Shown one piece after another: positions 26,773 to 34,286 of a DNA stretch of 64,000 nucleotides; position 1 is the first letter of the stretch; every line of letters begins with the position of its first letter. The notes beneath the pieces were generated by a model, which saw only the letters and a program-made list of their open reading frames with translations, was not told where the DNA came from and did no database searches. The stretch lies in contig JGZV01000004.1 of NCBI GenBank assembly GCA_000741495.1, positions 346,629-410,628 of the forward strand, in the 5' to 3' direction. Both the position numbers and the translations under genes were made by a program. The DNA is from Bifidobacterium thermophilum. GTDB taxonomy: Bacteria > Actinomycetota > Actinomycetes > Actinomycetales > Bifidobacteriaceae.

Positions 26773-27544
26773 GGTTGTAGTCCTCGCTTCTTTGACATGA
26801 ATATGCTGTATCCCATCGTACCTACCCGTGCTCCCAAAACCGCCATTCGGCGCGGATACGGCACGGCATCCACGCAAATCGGGCTTCCTGCAGAGCCGAT
26901 TGTGTCTGCATGTTCCCGGCATATCCAAGCCGGAGCGGCCGATCGAATGATATCGGCAGGGAAATGTTTATCACGCGCAGCGACAGCATTAGACAAATGC
27001 GGCGTCCCGTTACCGACCGGGAACATCCCGGGATTGACCACCTTGTCCACCATGTGGAACGGTAGGAGAGCGATGTTCCGGCTTCCCACGCCGCTCGCCG
27101 TATGCGTGCCGACAGGCGCGACAACGGATTCGCCCGCCTTGCCATACCGAATGTTACCGGCATGTTCCCCACGCGTAATCAGCGCATGAATGGGAGGAAA
27201 CGACGTGAAATCTGAAGCTTTTATAACAGCAAGCAGATTTCACAAGCCCTCCACCGGTCCACAAGACCATTCCAGGCGGCTGAAATCTGAGCACACCGTC
27301 CGCACGCATCAACCGGGAAAACAGGATCGGCTAGGATCCCGCCACCGGGTTCGTCCCCTCCATCAAGCCACCGGCATACACCGGCACGAGCACCCGAACC
27401 CGTCCCCCTCGCGTGCAGCAGCATCGAGAAAGAGGATTGCATGAGATTCGCAGACACCGCAATCACGGCGCGGGACGACTGTCACGCCTGTAGCCCACAT
27501 TTCGCTGATATCGCAACAACCCCAGGCCGCGGGGAGGCGACACG
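26773..27544. other. Long intergenic region between glmM and the kinase-like operon
   Basis: This 772-bp region separates divergent genes. Several short ORFs cross it on both strands but none has a ribosome site, a recognisable motif or protein-like composition. It holds the complementary segments described at 27197-27289 and several weak GC-rich stems around 27310-27400. I see no tRNA. The plus-strand half is probably a long 5' leader. Confidence 0.55.
27197..27289 (+). promoter_or_regulatory. Leader element with mutually exclusive pairings
   Basis: CAGATTTCA (27234-27242) is exactly complementary to two copies of TGAAATCTG (27206-27214 and 27281-27289). Pairing with the first (10 bp, 19-nt loop) excludes pairing with the second (38-nt loop). 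Such three-segment arrangements are typical of attenuators and riboswitch expression platforms. GAAACGACGT at 27197-27206 is also a half of the palindrome at 31662-31677. No terminator with a T run is obvious nearby. Confidence 0.35.
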
Positions 27545-28147
27545 ATGAATTTCAACCCGAATCATATCATCATCACCATCGGCTGCGAATACGGCGCCGG
27601 CGGCCCGCAGATCGGCAAGATGCTCGCTGACGCGCTCGGCATCGAATACTACGACCGCGACCTGGTCGACAAGGTCGTCAACCAGCTGGGCGTCAGCCGC
27701 GGCCTCGTCGAACAGGCCGACCAGAAAACGAACGTCCAGTATGCGTTCGAGACATCCCTCGGCCCACGCTACGCGAACCTGAGCAACCGCGTCATCTTCA
27801 CCCAGTCCGAAGTCATCAACGATTTGGCGGACAAATCCTCGTGCGTGTTCATCGGCCGTTCCGCCAACTACCTGTTGCGAGACCGTGACGACGTGCTCGA
27901 CGTGTTCCTGTACGCGCCGAAGGACATACGCATCGCATCCATCATGGAGCAGGACCACGTCAACGCGAATAAGGCCAAGGAAATCGTGGAGTACAACGAT
28001 GAACTCAACCATTCGCGCCACAAGTACATCACCGGCACCCACCGCGGCGACCGCAGCCAGCGTGACCTGCTGCTCGACACCAGCCTGCTGGGATGGGACA
28101 AAACGGCGAAATACCTGCTGACGCTCGTTGAAATGCTCGGCGAATGA
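27545..28147 (+). CDS. Cytidylate-kinase-like family protein
   Basis: A 200-residue P-loop protein of the cytidylate kinase-like (AAA_26 type) family: the P-loop region is GCEYGAGGPQIG, then ALGIEYYDRDLVDKV, and CVFIGRSANYLL as in that family. The canonical GKST lysine motif is replaced, as is usual there. It is not a housekeeping Cmk. GGGGAGG lies 7 nt before the ATG. It is first in a tight operon (18-bp gap) with the permease-dehydrogenase fusion. Its substrate is unknown; in this family it often sits next to transporters. Confidence 0.8.
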   Translation: MNFNPNHIIITIGCEYGAGGPQIGKMLADALGIEYYDRDLVDKVVNQLGVSRGLVEQADQKTNVQYAFETSLGPRYANLSNRVIFTQSEVINDLADKSSCVFIGRSANYLLRDRDDVLDVFLYAPKDIRIASIMEQDHVNANKAKEIVEYNDELNHSRHKYITGTHRGDRSQRDLLLDTSLLGWDKTAKYLLTLVEMLGE

Positions 28148-28165
28148 CGAAAGGGAGTGAGACAG

Positions 28166-30892
28166 ATGAGTGAGAAAAAAGCATCGGAATTCGACAAGGT
28201 GTTCAGCGTCTGGGATATTCTCGTCATCGCCTTCGGCGCCATGATCGGATGGGCGTGGGTGGTCTCCAGCGGCGACTGGATCGACCGCGGCGGCGTGATC
28301 GGCGCCATGCTGGGCTTCGTGCTGGGCGGTGTCATGATCTTCTTCATCGGCCTGACCTACGCGGAACTCACGCCCGCCATGCCGGACTGCGGCGGCGAGC
28401 ACGTGTTCAGCTACCGCGCCATGGGACCGACCGGGTCGTTCGTATGCACGTGGGCGATCATCCTCGGCTATGTGAGCGTCGTGTGCTTTGAGGCGTGCGC
28501 ACTGCCGACGATCATCACCTACCTGTTCCCGAGCTTCCTGCAAGGCTACCTGTATACGGTCGCAGGGTTTGATATTTACGCGTCCTGGCTCGCCGTGGCC
28601 ATCATCATGGCCCTATTCATCACGTATATCAACATCCGAGGCGCCAAGACGGCCGCCATCGTGCAGACCGTGCTCACCTGCATCATCGGCGGCGCGGGCA
28701 TCCTGCTCGTCGTCGGCTCCGTTTTCAGCGGCAACCCGTCCAACCTTGACGGCCAGATGTTCGTGGGCGACAACACGGGCAGCGTGTTCGGCAATATCCT
28801 GCGCGTGGCGATGATGACGCCGTTCTATTTCATCGGCTTCGACGTAATCCCGCAGGCGGCCGAGGAAATCAACGTGCCGCTCAAGAAGATCGCGAAAATG
28901 CTGCTCCTGTCGATCCTCCTCGCCGTGGCGTTCTACGTGCTCATCATCTTCGCCGTCGGCTATGTGCTTGATCCGTCGGCCATCGCGCATGCGCAGAATT
29001 CCGGCAGCGGACTGGTGACCGCCGATGCCATGGCCCGCGCCTTCCACACGGACGCCATGGCGAAAGTACTCATTATCGGCGGCCTGTGCGGCGTGCTCAC
29101 CTCGTGGAATTCCTTCATGATCGGCGGCAGCCGCGCCATGTACTCCATGGCTGTGTCCTACATGATCCCGCCGGTGTTCGGCAAGCTGCACTCCAAGTTC
29201 AAGACCCCGTGGGTGGCGATCGGCCTGATCGGCCTGCTCAGCTGCCTGGCGCCATTGCTTGGCCGCAAGATGCTCGTGTGGATCGTCGACGCCGGCAACC
29301 TCGCGTGCTGCGTCGCCTACTGCATGGTCGCGATCTCCTTCGTGATCCTACGCAAGAAAGCGCCTGACATGCCCCGCCCGTACAAGGTCAAGCATTACAA
29401 ATTCGTGGGATTCATGGCCATCGCGATGTCGGGCTTCATGGTGGTCATGTACTGCATCCCCGGCAGCCCGGCGGCCCTGGTGCCGACCGAATGGGCGTTC
29501 GTCGGCGGCTGGGCGCTGCTCGGCGTGGTCTTCTACTTCATCTGCAAGGCACGCTACGGCGAAAAGTTCGGCACGCTGGTCGAAGTTGCGAACGACGAGC
29601 TGGACAAGGATTACGCCCGCGAGCGCTCCGCTGCCGCATCCATCGCGGCGAACGAGGCGGTCGAAACCGCACCGGCCGCCAAGGTCGCCACCATCGGCCA
29701 GGCGGAGGTCACGGCTGCGGTGTCAGCGGTCACAGCGGCCGCTACGGCCACGACCACCGCCGGCACGTTCAGCTACTATGCCCCGGTCAATCTCACCTTC
29801 GGCGCGGGCACGCTGGCCAAGACCGGCGAGCTTGCCAAGCCGTTCGGCTCCAAGGCCTTGATCGTGACCGGCCATACGAGCGCCAAGAAGACCGGCGTGT
29901 ACGACAAGATCAACGATTCGCTTATGGCTGCGGGCATCACCACCGGCCTGTTCGACAAGGCGTCGGCCAACCCGCTGACCACCACGGTCGAAGAGGGCGC
30001 CCGCATGGCGAAGAATGGCGGCTATGACATGGTTATCGGCCTGGGCGGCGGTTCGGTGATGGATTGTGCCAAAGGCATCGCGTTCATGGCGAAGAATGAC
30101 GGTGATATCAACGATTACATCTATGGACGCAAGTCCAGCGATGTGGCGCTGCCGCTCGTGCTCATCCCCACGACCTGCGGCTCGGGTTCCGAAGCCAACG
30201 GGTTCGCGGTGCTCACCAACCCGGAGAATGGCGACAAGAAGTCCCTGCGCTGCCCGGCGATCATGGCCAAACGCTCGATTGTGGACCCGGAAGCCATGAT
30301 GACCATGCCCAAGGGCCAGCTTGCGGCGGTCGGTTTCGACGCGTTCTGCCATTGCTTCGAAGCGTACACCGCCAAGAACGCGCAGCCGTTCACCGATGCG
30401 CTCGCCCTGTATGCACTGCCGTTGATCCTTGACAGTCTGCCGCGGCTGGTCGCCGGCACAGGCACGCTCAAGGACTGGGAGCATATGTCCGAAGCGGCCA
30501 CAATCGGCGGTCTGGTGATCGGTACGGCGGGTATCACGTTGACGCACGCCATGGAACATCCGGTCTCCGGCTTGAAGAACGTGACGCACGGCAAGGGGCT
30601 GGCGGCGCTCGCGCCGACCGTGGTGGATGCCACATGGCAGGGCGACCGGTTCAAGTTCGGCCGTCTGGCACGGCTCATGGGCGGTTACACGGCTGAGGAT
30701 TGCGCCGGCAAAATCCGCGGGTTCGAACGCAAGATCGGGCTCGACGTGACGCTGGGCGACCTGGGTATCAGCGAATCCGACATCCCGTGGCTCACCCAGA
30801 ACGCGATGAAGGTCTCCCCGGCCAATATCGCCAACACGCGCACCGAAATCGGCGCGGAAGATATCGCCGAACTGTATCGCAAGGCGCTGTAA
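28166..30892 (+). CDS. Fusion of APC-family amino-acid permease and iron-type alcohol dehydrogenase
   Basis: One uninterrupted frame of 908 residues (ATG 28166, AAGGGAG 8 nt upstream). Residues about 10-465 form an APC permease with about 12 transmembrane helices (GAMIGWAWV near helix 1, MTPFYFIGFDVIPQAAEEI in the middle). An Ala/Thr/Val-rich linker spans about 490-540. Residues about 545-908 form a group III metal-dependent alcohol dehydrogenase: FGAGTLAKTG, the nucleotide loop GLGGGSVMD, IPTTCGSGSE, and metal ligands in GFDAFCHCFE, HAMEHPVSG and THGKG (Asp plus three His). Transport and reduction in one chain suggest an imported amine whose aldehyde product is reduced at the membrane. A class III aminotransferase lies downstream. 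Sulfoacetaldehyde or succinate semialdehyde are candidate substrates of the dehydrogenase. Confidence 0.9.
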   Translation: MSEKKASEFDKVFSVWDILVIAFGAMIGWAWVVSSGDWIDRGGVIGAMLGFVLGGVMIFFIGLTYAELTPAMPDCGGEHVFSYRAMGPTGSFVCTWAIILGYVSVVCFEACALPTIITYLFPSFLQGYLYTVAGFDIYASWLAVAIIMALFITYINIRGAKTAAIVQTVLTCIIGGAGILLVVGSVFSGNPSNLDGQMFVGDNTGSVFGNILRVAMMTPFYFIGFDVIPQAAEEINVPLKKIAKMLLLSILLAVAFYVLIIFAVGYVLDPSAIAHAQNSGSGLVTADAMARAFHTDAMAKVLIIGGLCGVLTSWNSFMIGGSRAMYSMAVSYMIPPVFGKLHSKFKTPWVAIGLIGLLSCLAPLLGRKMLVWIVDAGNLACCVAYCMVAISFVILRKKAPDMPRPYKVKHYKFVGFMAIAMSGFMVVMYCIPGSPAALVPTEWAFVGGWALLGVVFYFICKARYGEKFGTLVEVANDELDKDYARERSAAASIAANEAVETAPAAKVATIGQAEVTAAVSAVTAAATATTTAGTFSYYAPVNLTFGAGTLAKTGELAKPFGSKALIVTGHTSAKKTGVYDKINDSLMAAGITTGLFDKASANPLTTTVEEGARMAKNGGYDMVIGLGGGSVMDCAKGIAFMAKNDGDINDYIYGRKSSDVALPLVLIPTTCGSGSEANGFAVLTNPENGDKKSLRCPAIMAKRSIVDPEAMMTMPKGQLAAVGFDAFCHCFEAYTAKNAQPFTDALALYALPLILDSLPRLVAGTGTLKDWEHMSEAATIGGLVIGTAGITLTHAMEHPVSGLKNVTHGKGLAALAPTVVDATWQGDRFKFGRLARLMGGYTAEDCAGKIRGFERKIGLDVTLGDLGISESDIPWLTQNAMKVSPANIANTRTEIGAEDIAELYRKAL

Positions 30893-30906
30893 AGGTTGCC
30901 GGCGGG

Positions 30907-30957
30907 CGGCGGCCGTCGTACGAGGACGCGAACGCGTTCATGGTACGACGGCCGCCG
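30907..30957 (+). terminator. Terminator after the permease-dehydrogenase gene
   Basis: A perfect 15-bp stem (30907-30921 with 30943-30957) begins 14 bp after the stop codon; the 21-nt loop itself contains CGCG...CGCG. The following TGTTGTCATGTT is moderately T-rich. The GNAT gene starts 39 bp later, so read-through is likely to some degree. Confidence 0.65.
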
Positions 30958-30996
30958 TGTTGTCATGTTCCGAACGATTCAAGGAGAAGGAATACC

Positions 30997-31440
30997 ATGC
31001 GTATCAAGAACGCCGAATCCGACGACTTCCCTGAAGCGTTGCGTTTCATCCGCGCGCTATGGGATTACAACACGTATGAGGATGTGCCCACGCGCAACGT
31101 GTATGAGCGGGTGCTTGCCGATAACGCGAGTTTCGCGGTGTTTCTGCTTGACGATGAGGGGCGTTATGTGGGCATGTGCCATGGTGATTATTTCGAGACG
31201 TTCTGGATGTGCGGACTGACATGCTATGTGTCAAGTCTTATTGTGGACGAGCGTGAACGAGGCAAGGGCTACGGCACGATGCTGCTCGATTACGCGGTCG
31301 AGCTGGCGAGACAACGCGGATGCCGGGCGATCACACTTGATTCCGGTCTGCCACGTACGGCCGCGCATCGATTCTATGAGAGGTACGGGTTCGAGCGCAG
31401 CTGTTACGGGTTCGAGCTGCAATTGCCGTCATCTCGCTGA
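30997..31440 (+). CDS. GNAT-family N-acetyltransferase
   Basis: 147 residues with a strong AAGGAGAAGG site before the ATG. The acetyl-CoA-binding motif A is SLIVDERERGKGYGTMLLDYA (R-G-x-G-x form GKGYG), and motif B is RTAAHRFYERYGFER. The substrate cannot be inferred; amines and amino acids are common in the family. It sits between the permease-dehydrogenase fusion and the aminotransferase on the same strand and may act on a related amine. Confidence 0.85.
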   Translation: MRIKNAESDDFPEALRFIRALWDYNTYEDVPTRNVYERVLADNASFAVFLLDDEGRYVGMCHGDYFETFWMCGLTCYVSSLIVDERERGKGYGTMLLDYAVELARQRGCRAITLDSGLPRTAAHRFYERYGFERSCYGFELQLPSSR

Positions 31441-31799
31441 AATGTTCAATATGCGGACAGCCGGGATTCGGGGGTTCCTTGCCGGTTTCTCCCCGCACGC
31501 CCGCGACGCTCCGCGATCCCGGATTGCGCCATACGTCCGATAATCCCCGGCAATCCGCGCAATTCCAAGGATTGTAGGGCACACGGCATCACTGTCACCG
31601 GCAAGACGCCGAAAGTCATAAACCGGAAATGTTACGAGGAATGCACGCCTGTTTCGTCCAAGAAACGACGTCGTTTCGCAATAGCGAATCGAGAGCAACA
31701 CACGGGTGTTAAACATTTCGTTGTCAGGTAAGACGGCGACGAAATCCACAGCATTCCGCCACCGGTATTGCGAAAACCATTAGTCAAGGAGATACCGCG
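31441..31799. other. Intergenic region before the aminotransferase
   Basis: 359 bp without a supported gene. It contains the perfect palindrome at 31662-31677 and a strong ribosome site (AAGGAGAT) just before ATG 31800. The aminotransferase therefore probably has its own regulated promoter rather than depending only on read-through. Confidence 0.55.
31662..31677. promoter_or_regulatory. Perfect 16-bp palindrome, candidate operator
   Basis: GAAACGACGTCGTTTC is fully self-complementary and lies 123-138 bp upstream of the aminotransferase ATG. A further GTTTC at 31651-31655 adds a partial inverted copy. Its left half GAAACGACGT recurs at 27197-27206 in the leader of the permease-dehydrogenase operon. 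Confidence 0.5.
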
Positions 31800-33164
31800 A
31801 TGACATTGGCCGAAGATATGCCCCAGATTATCACTGAAAGCGTCCCCGGTCCCAAGACCCAGGAGTTCCTCAAGAAGCGTAATGAAAACGTCCCGGCAGG
31901 TCTGTGCTCCTCGACGTATCCGATCTGCATCAAGCGCGGCGAAGGCGCCATGTTCGAAGATATCGACGGCAACAAGTTCCTCGACTGGGTCGGCGGCGTC
32001 GGCGTACTCAACATCGGCTACTCCCGTCCGGAGCTCGTCAAGGCCGTGCAGGATCAGGCGACCAAGTACTTCCACACGATTTTCAACGTCATCGGCCATG
32101 AAGGTTACGTGGATCTGGCAGAAGGTCTGAACGAGACAATTCCGTGTCGCGGCGAACACAAGAAAACCTATTTCGCGAACTCCGGCGCCGAATGCGATGA
32201 GAACGCCATCAAAATCGCCAAAGCCTACACCGGCCGTCAAGGCGTGATCTGCTTCTCCGGCGCATTCCACGGCCGCACCAACCTGACCATGGCCTTGACC
32301 GCAAAGAAAGCGTACTCCCGCGGCATGGGCCCGTTCCCGGCGGATATCGCCCGCGCGCCGTACCCCTATCTGTATCGCGCTCCGAAAGGGTATTCCGAAG
32401 CCGAAGCCATCCAGTATTACGTGGACGGCCTGAAGAAGGTGTTCGACCAAGGTATTCCGGCGAAGGAAGTCGCCTGCCTGCTCGTCGAGCCGCTTCAAGG
32501 CGAAGGCGGATTCATCCCCGCTCCGATTGAATGGGTCAAGGCCGTGCGCCAGATCTGCGACGAGAACGGCATCCTGCTCATCGCCGATGAAGTCCAGTGC
32601 GGCAACTGCCGTACCGGCAAGTACTTCGCTTCCGAATACTGGGCTGAGGCTGGCGCCGCTCCGGATATCGTCACCACCGCGAAGTCCCTGGCCGGCGGCA
32701 TGCCGATTTCCGCCATCACCGGTCGCGACGAAGTCATGGACGCCGCCCCGGCAGGCACAATCGGCGGTACTTTCTGCGGCAACCCGCTGTCGTGCGCCTC
32801 CGGTCTGGCCGCGATGAAGATTTACAAGGAAGAGGACTTCCCAGCCAAAGCACGCCACATCGGCGAGCAGGTGACCGCGGGATTCAAGGCGATGGCCGAG
32901 AAGTACGATGTCATCGGCGATATTCGCGGCTTGGGCGCGATGATCGGCGTGGAATTCGTCAAGGACCGCGAAACCAAGGAGCCGGCTACCGAACTCGTCG
33001 CCAACCTCATCCAGGAGGCCCTGCAGCGCGGCCTGCTTATGGAGTCCGCCGGCACCGACAGCAATGTCATCCGCTTCCTCGCGCCGCTCGTCATGACCGA
33101 CGAACAGACCAAGCGCGGTCTGGAAATCTTCGAAGAATCCCTCAAGGCGGCGCTCGCGAAGTAA
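31800..33164 (+). CDS. Class III (omega) aminotransferase, GABA/taurine-type
   Basis: A 454-residue PLP enzyme. Visible blocks are NSGAECDENAIKIAK (phosphate-binding), AFHGRTNLTMALT, LLVEPLQGEGGF, LIADEVQCGNCRTGK (the Asp contacting PLP), TTAKSLAGGMP with the Schiff-base Lys, and GGTFCGNPLSC. These place it with 4-aminobutyrate-type aminotransferases, which move the amino group of an omega-amino acid to 2-oxoglutarate. Together with the upstream permease and alcohol dehydrogenase it could complete uptake, deamination and reduction: taurine to isethionate, or GABA to 4-hydroxybutyrate, freeing nitrogen for glutamate. Which substrate applies is not decided by sequence. Confidence 0.92.
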   Translation: MTLAEDMPQIITESVPGPKTQEFLKKRNENVPAGLCSSTYPICIKRGEGAMFEDIDGNKFLDWVGGVGVLNIGYSRPELVKAVQDQATKYFHTIFNVIGHEGYVDLAEGLNETIPCRGEHKKTYFANSGAECDENAIKIAKAYTGRQGVICFSGAFHGRTNLTMALTAKKAYSRGMGPFPADIARAPYPYLYRAPKGYSEAEAIQYYVDGLKKVFDQGIPAKEVACLLVEPLQGEGGFIPAPIEWVKAVRQICDENGILLIADEVQCGNCRTGKYFASEYWAEAGAAPDIVTTAKSLAGGMPISAITGRDEVMDAAPAGTIGGTFCGNPLSCASGLAAMKIYKEEDFPAKARHIGEQVTAGFKAMAEKYDVIGDIRGLGAMIGVEFVKDRETKEPATELVANLIQEALQRGLLMESAGTDSNVIRFLAPLVMTDEQTKRGLEIFEESLKAALAK

Positions 33165-33190
33165 GCGGCGCAGGCGATTGCCTCAGTAAC

Positions 33191-33239
33191 GCAAGTGGCG
33201 GGTCATCCTATCGCAACGGTCGGATGGCCCGCCACTTGC
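33191..33239. terminator. Strong bidirectional terminator
   Basis: An 18-bp stem with one wobble (33191-33208 with 33222-33239) lies between the aminotransferase and the convergent hepT gene. The loop is 13 nt. Confidence 0.8.
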
Positions 33240-33273
33240 ATGCCCGCAAGAACCCCGTTGCCGACACCGGCGT

Positions 33274-33645
33274 TCAATCCTCGATGGCGTCAAGATACGG
33301 CTGCAACTGGGCAAGCAGCCGGGGAACATCCACTGTGGCGGTGACGTACAGGGCGTCAGGGTCGATCTCGTCGTATTCATGGACGATGGCATTGCGCAAT
33401 CCCCGAAGTTCATGCCACGGCAGCTGCGGGACCTCCTCGAGAAACCCGTCGGACAGCTTGCGCGCAGCCTCCTGGGCCTGGACCATATCCATAACGACTG
33501 AATTGAATCTCATATAATCCGCTTCCAGCTCCTGAGCCGAAGCAACCGCATTGGCATCACGGCTTGCGCGGGCCAGATGCTCGGCGAGACGGATGAGATT
33601 CGTGTCATCCCTGAATCGCTGGTCGGCATGTCGTCGTTGCATCAC
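33274..33645 (-). CDS. hepT: HepT-type HEPN ribonuclease toxin
   Basis: 123 residues (GTG 33645; ATG 33642 is equally possible). The all-helical HEPN fold is suggested throughout, and the catalytic motif RX4HXY is exact: Arg84, His89, Tyr91 in RNAIVHEY. HEPN toxins cleave RNA (tRNA or mRNA). In characterised HepT/MntA pairs (type VII toxin-antitoxin) the antitoxin adds AMP to the Tyr of this motif. The start overlaps the stop of the antitoxin gene, the usual coupled order antitoxin-toxin. Confidence 0.9.
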   Translation of the reverse strand: MMQRRHADQRFRDDTNLIRLAEHLARASRDANAVASAQELEADYMRFNSVVMDMVQAQEAARKLSDGFLEEVPQLPWHELRGLRNAIVHEYDEIDPDALYVTATVDVPRLLAQLQPYLDAIED

Positions 33646-34181
33646 ACCACCCGAACCATATCGCGCTGAATATGCTCGTAGAACCGTCTGCTTGCGCGGC
33701 TGCGCTGCGCGTGCCGACGCAATGAGGCAAGCGAGGTCAGCGAGACTTCCCTACCAAACGACCGCTCCAGTTCATTCTTCAATTGCGCAAGGTCACCCAT
33801 GCCGGATTGGCTTGCCTCCCGCGAGACATACAGCAAGTCGATATCGGAATCGTCATCCGCCTCCCCACGAGCGAATGAACCGTACAGATACACTTGTGCA
33901 AGACCGTATTTCTTTGCGATGGCACCGGTGATCAGCTTCAGCGTCGTGATATCGACGGTACTGCCGGATTTCATCGTGATACTTGATGCCGCCGTGAGGT
34001 CTGATGTCGTCGTGAGACCGGAAAGGGCCTCGTCATACCGTTGCAGGAAATCCTGGGTCGGATTGCCGCCATGTTCCGCCCGGGATAATGCCGATTGCGT
34101 GGTGCCCATCCGCGACGCCACCGTCTGCTGGCTCAACCCCGCCTCAAGACGGCGGGCCTTCAATGCGTCAATGGTGTCCAT
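33642..34181 (-). CDS. mntA: MntA-type nucleotidyltransferase antitoxin with N-terminal HTH
   Basis: 179 residues. An XRE-type helix-turn-helix occupies about 5-57 (RRLEAGLSQQTVASRMGTTQ, SALSRAEHG). A minimal nucleotidyltransferase domain follows with the motif GSX10DXD intact (Gly101, Ser102, Asp113, Asp115). It is expected to neutralise HepT by AMP transfer to Tyr91 and, through the HTH, to repress its own promoter at the palindrome 34190-34207. Stand-alone MntA proteins lack the HTH, so this is a fused, self-regulating form. Confidence 0.88.
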   Translation of the reverse strand: MDTIDALKARRLEAGLSQQTVASRMGTTQSALSRAEHGGNPTQDFLQRYDEALSGLTTTSDLTAASSITMKSGSTVDITTLKLITGAIAKKYGLAQVYLYGSFARGEADDDSDIDLLYVSREASQSGMGDLAQLKNELERSFGREVSLTSLASLRRHAQRSRASRRFYEHIQRDMVRVV

Positions 34182-34187
34182 ATCACC

Positions 34188-34207
34188 ACTATAGCATATA
34201 TGCTATA
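34188..34207 (-). promoter_or_regulatory. mntA promoter -10 overlapped by an 18-bp perfect palindrome
   Basis: TATAGCATATATGCTATA (34190-34207) is perfectly self-complementary. A good -10 hexamer TATAGT (minus strand, 34193 to 34188) overlaps it and ends 6 nt before the ATG, so the mRNA is probably leaderless. A repressor bound here would cover the promoter. Confidence 0.65.
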
Positions 34208-34225
34208 TATATCGAATCGAACGTC

Positions 34226-34267
34226 TGAGGGCCGGCCGACACCAAAACGGCAGCCGGTCGGCCCTCA
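34226..34267 (-). terminator. Terminator of pepN
   Basis: Imperfect stem TGAGGGCCGGCCG (34226-34238) with its partner at 34255-34267, one G-T pair and few mismatches, 20 bp after the pepN stop. Confidence 0.6.
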
Positions 34268-34286
34268 AGATGTCTGCGTCAGAAGG

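Noticed and set aside
26629..27444. Short ORFs in the glmM upstream region
   Set aside because: No ribosome sites, no motifs, and low-complexity composition; treated as leader.
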